A DNA stretch of 64,000 bases from positions 1,922,001 through 1,986,000 of the forward strand of contig JADJEI010000001.1 in NCBI GenBank assembly GCA_016709155.1, given 5' to 3'. Positions within the stretch are counted from its first letter, which is position 1. Every line of letters starts with the position of its first letter. The position numbers were made by a program, and so were the translations under genes. Source of the stretch: Ignavibacteriales bacterium (GTDB lineage: Bacteria > Bacteroidota > Ignavibacteria > Ignavibacteriales > Ignavibacteriaceae). Below the pieces are notes generated by a model. That model saw nothing but the letters and a program-made list of their open reading frames with translations, searched no databases and had not been told where the DNA came from. Below, piece after piece: positions 62,762-64,000 of this stretch.

Positions 62762-64000
62762 TTCAGGTTCTCATCTTTCCAAATTATTCTAAATCCAGTT
62801 CCTAAGTCATTTGCTCTTGTCAATTTGCCGTTTAAGTTTTGAGTAAGCATACCAATTAGTTGAAGCCCGAGCGATTGAGAGTTTTCTATATCGTAATCTT
62901 TTGGAATACCGATGCCATTATCACTAATATTAAGTTCAAATTCATTTAGGTTCGTCATTTTTAATTTCAAAATGATTTTTGGTTTTTCAATTTTGCCTGA
63001 GGCGGGAAATGCATATTTCAATGAGTTTGAAATTAGTTCGCTTATTATCATTCCGCAAGGGATGGCGCTGTCTATCGGCAGTTTAATATCTTCCACGTCA
63101 ATTTCAAATTCAGGTTCGCCGGAATATTTTATGTAAGAATTATAAAGATAATCTACCAACGTTGTGATATAATCTTTCATGTCAATCTGGCTGAAGTCGC
63201 CCGTTTGATAAAGTTTTTCATGAATGAGTGCCATCGAACGAACTCTATCTTTGAGATTCTGAAAGAACTTAATCAACTCTTTATTCTCTACTGAGTCTAA
63301 TTGCAGATCTAGCAGGCTGTAGATAATCTGAAGATTATTTTTTACACGATGATGAATCTCTCTTAATAATACTTCTTTTTCGTGCAAAGATTTTTGTAAT
63401 GCTTCTTCAGCAGTTTTGGTTTCAGTAATATCAATAACAGCAGCAAAAATATTTTCTTGTTTATCTCCCAGCAGGATAAAGCCAATCAGTACCCAAACTT
63501 TGCTGCCATCTTTTCTGATATATTGTTTTTGGTAAGGAGTGCATCTTCCTTTTCGTTGTGCCTCTAAAATTTTTCCCATTTCAATTGTATGAAATTCGTC
63601 AGGAGTAATCAATCTGCAATTGAAATATGGTGATCCGACATCACTTCTATCGAAACCAGTGATGTTTAAGAAAGCATCATTTACTTCAAGAATATTTCCA
63701 TGTCGGTCGGACATCATTGTTCCCAAAATACCAGACTGAATTAAAGCGCGAAGCTTTTCTTCAGTTTTAAATAAAGCATCTTCGGCTAATTTTGTTTCGG
63801 TAACATCTTTTGCTATTGAAAGAATTCCCGTTTCCCCATTTTCAAGTTGAATAACAGTTTCTATTAATTCGAGGAAGCAAATGCTTCCATCTTTGCGGAT
63901 ATTCTTAACAAGATGCTGTAATTGTTTGTGTTCAATAATCTTTCCAATATTTGATTCAATTGATTGAAGTGTTTTATCGAATGAAAGCATCTGTACATTT
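62758..64000 (-). CDS. PAS histidine kinase (HisKA_2), truncated by the window edge
   Basis: The visible part has an incomplete PAS domain, a second full PAS domain (ALIQSGILGTMMSDRHGNILEVNDAFLNITGF), a HisKA_2 dimer-phosphotransfer domain (LLREIHHRVKNNLQIIYSLLDLQ, phospho-histidine in EIHHRVKNN) and an ATPase domain with ELISNSLKYAFP and DNGIGIP. The frame stays open to the end of the window past the ATG at 63990, and the first PAS is missing its start, so the gene continues beyond 64000. The HisKA_2 type usually signals to a lone receiver protein, which fits the next gene. Confidence 0.9.
   Translation of the reverse strand, partial: NVQMLSFDKTLQSIESNIGKIIEHKQLQHLVKNIRKDGSICFLELIETVIQLENGETGILSIAKDVTETKLAEDALFKTEEKLRALIQSGILGTMMSDRHGNILEVNDAFLNITGFDRSDVGSPYFNCRLITPDEFHTIEMGKILEAQRKGRCTPYQKQYIRKDGSKVWVLIGFILLGDKQENIFAAVIDITETKTAEEALQKSLHEKEVLLREIHHRVKNNLQIIYSLLDLQLDSVENKELIKFFQNLKDRVRSMALIHEKLYQTGDFSQIDMKDYITTLVDYLYNSYIKYSGEPEFEIDVEDIKLPIDSAIPCGMIISELISNSLKYAFPASGKIEKPKIILKLKMTNLNEFELNISDNGIGIPKDYDIENSQSLGLQLIGMLTQNLNGKLTRANDLGTGFRIIWKDENLK

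Overview
The window looks like a chromosomal contig of an Ignavibacteria-type bacterium (Bacteroidota/Chlorobiota side of the FCB group). The clues are low GC content, a C-terminal secretion tail with the motif YPNPFNPST that is typical of type IX secretion (T9SS) cargo in this group, start sites mostly without Shine-Dalgarno sequences, and a mix of Bacteroidota-type families (DUF4922, alternative GlmU-like enzyme, propeller-type sensor kinase, type B L31). The left edge begins with poly-A/poly-G sequence that resembles a sequencing artefact at a contig end. I saw no rRNA or tRNA gene, CRISPR array, prophage or insertion sequence.

Layout. 0.1-5.2 kb: a membrane-anchored cytochrome c, a SIMPL-domain protein, a DUF255 thioredoxin-like protein broken by a frameshift, and a one-polypeptide fusion of an ECF sigma factor to a membrane-anchored FecR-like domain. 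5.2-11.1 kb (minus strand): the pyruvate dehydrogenase complex aceE-aceF-lpdA, with palindromic repeats in both gaps. 11.3-14.0 kb: an unknown protein, a 760-base gene-free stretch with a strongly AT-rich island, and a frameshifted T9SS cargo gene. 14.1-25.2 kb: the conserved translation/RNA block lapA-like, rimP, nusA, infB, rbfA, truB, ribF, rpsO, pnp, rng. 25.3-36 kb: gcvT, comB, ftsK, then envelope genes (lolA, a flippase-like protein, a beta-barrel protein, uppP, a cyclophilin lipoprotein), an NSS transporter with its 40-residue small subunit, and holA. 36.2-46.2 kb: an ECF sigma factor with a probable membrane regulator, rpmE2, a GlmU-like enzyme, rsmB, a RodZ-like protein, ligA, a small unknown protein, a STAS protein and an ABC exporter. 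46.3-52.7 kb: a frameshifted secreted GH13 amylase, a DUF885-like lipoprotein with HEGYPGHH, an AI-2E family protein, a DUF4922 protein and a small unknown protein. 52.9-64 kb (minus strand): a signalling block with four histidine kinases, two LuxR-type response regulators and a major-facilitator transporter.

How it works together. Most of the window is housekeeping: translation initiation and ribosome maturation, RNA decay, chromosome segregation, envelope building and pyruvate oxidation. The accessory interest lies in four things: the sigma-FecR fusion, the MFS/kinase/regulator cluster whose order recalls UhpC-UhpB-UhpA, the 14-repeat propeller sensor kinase with its own regulator, and at least three (probably four) genes each interrupted by a single frame change at a short homopolymer. 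Those frame changes are either real pseudogenes or assembly errors.
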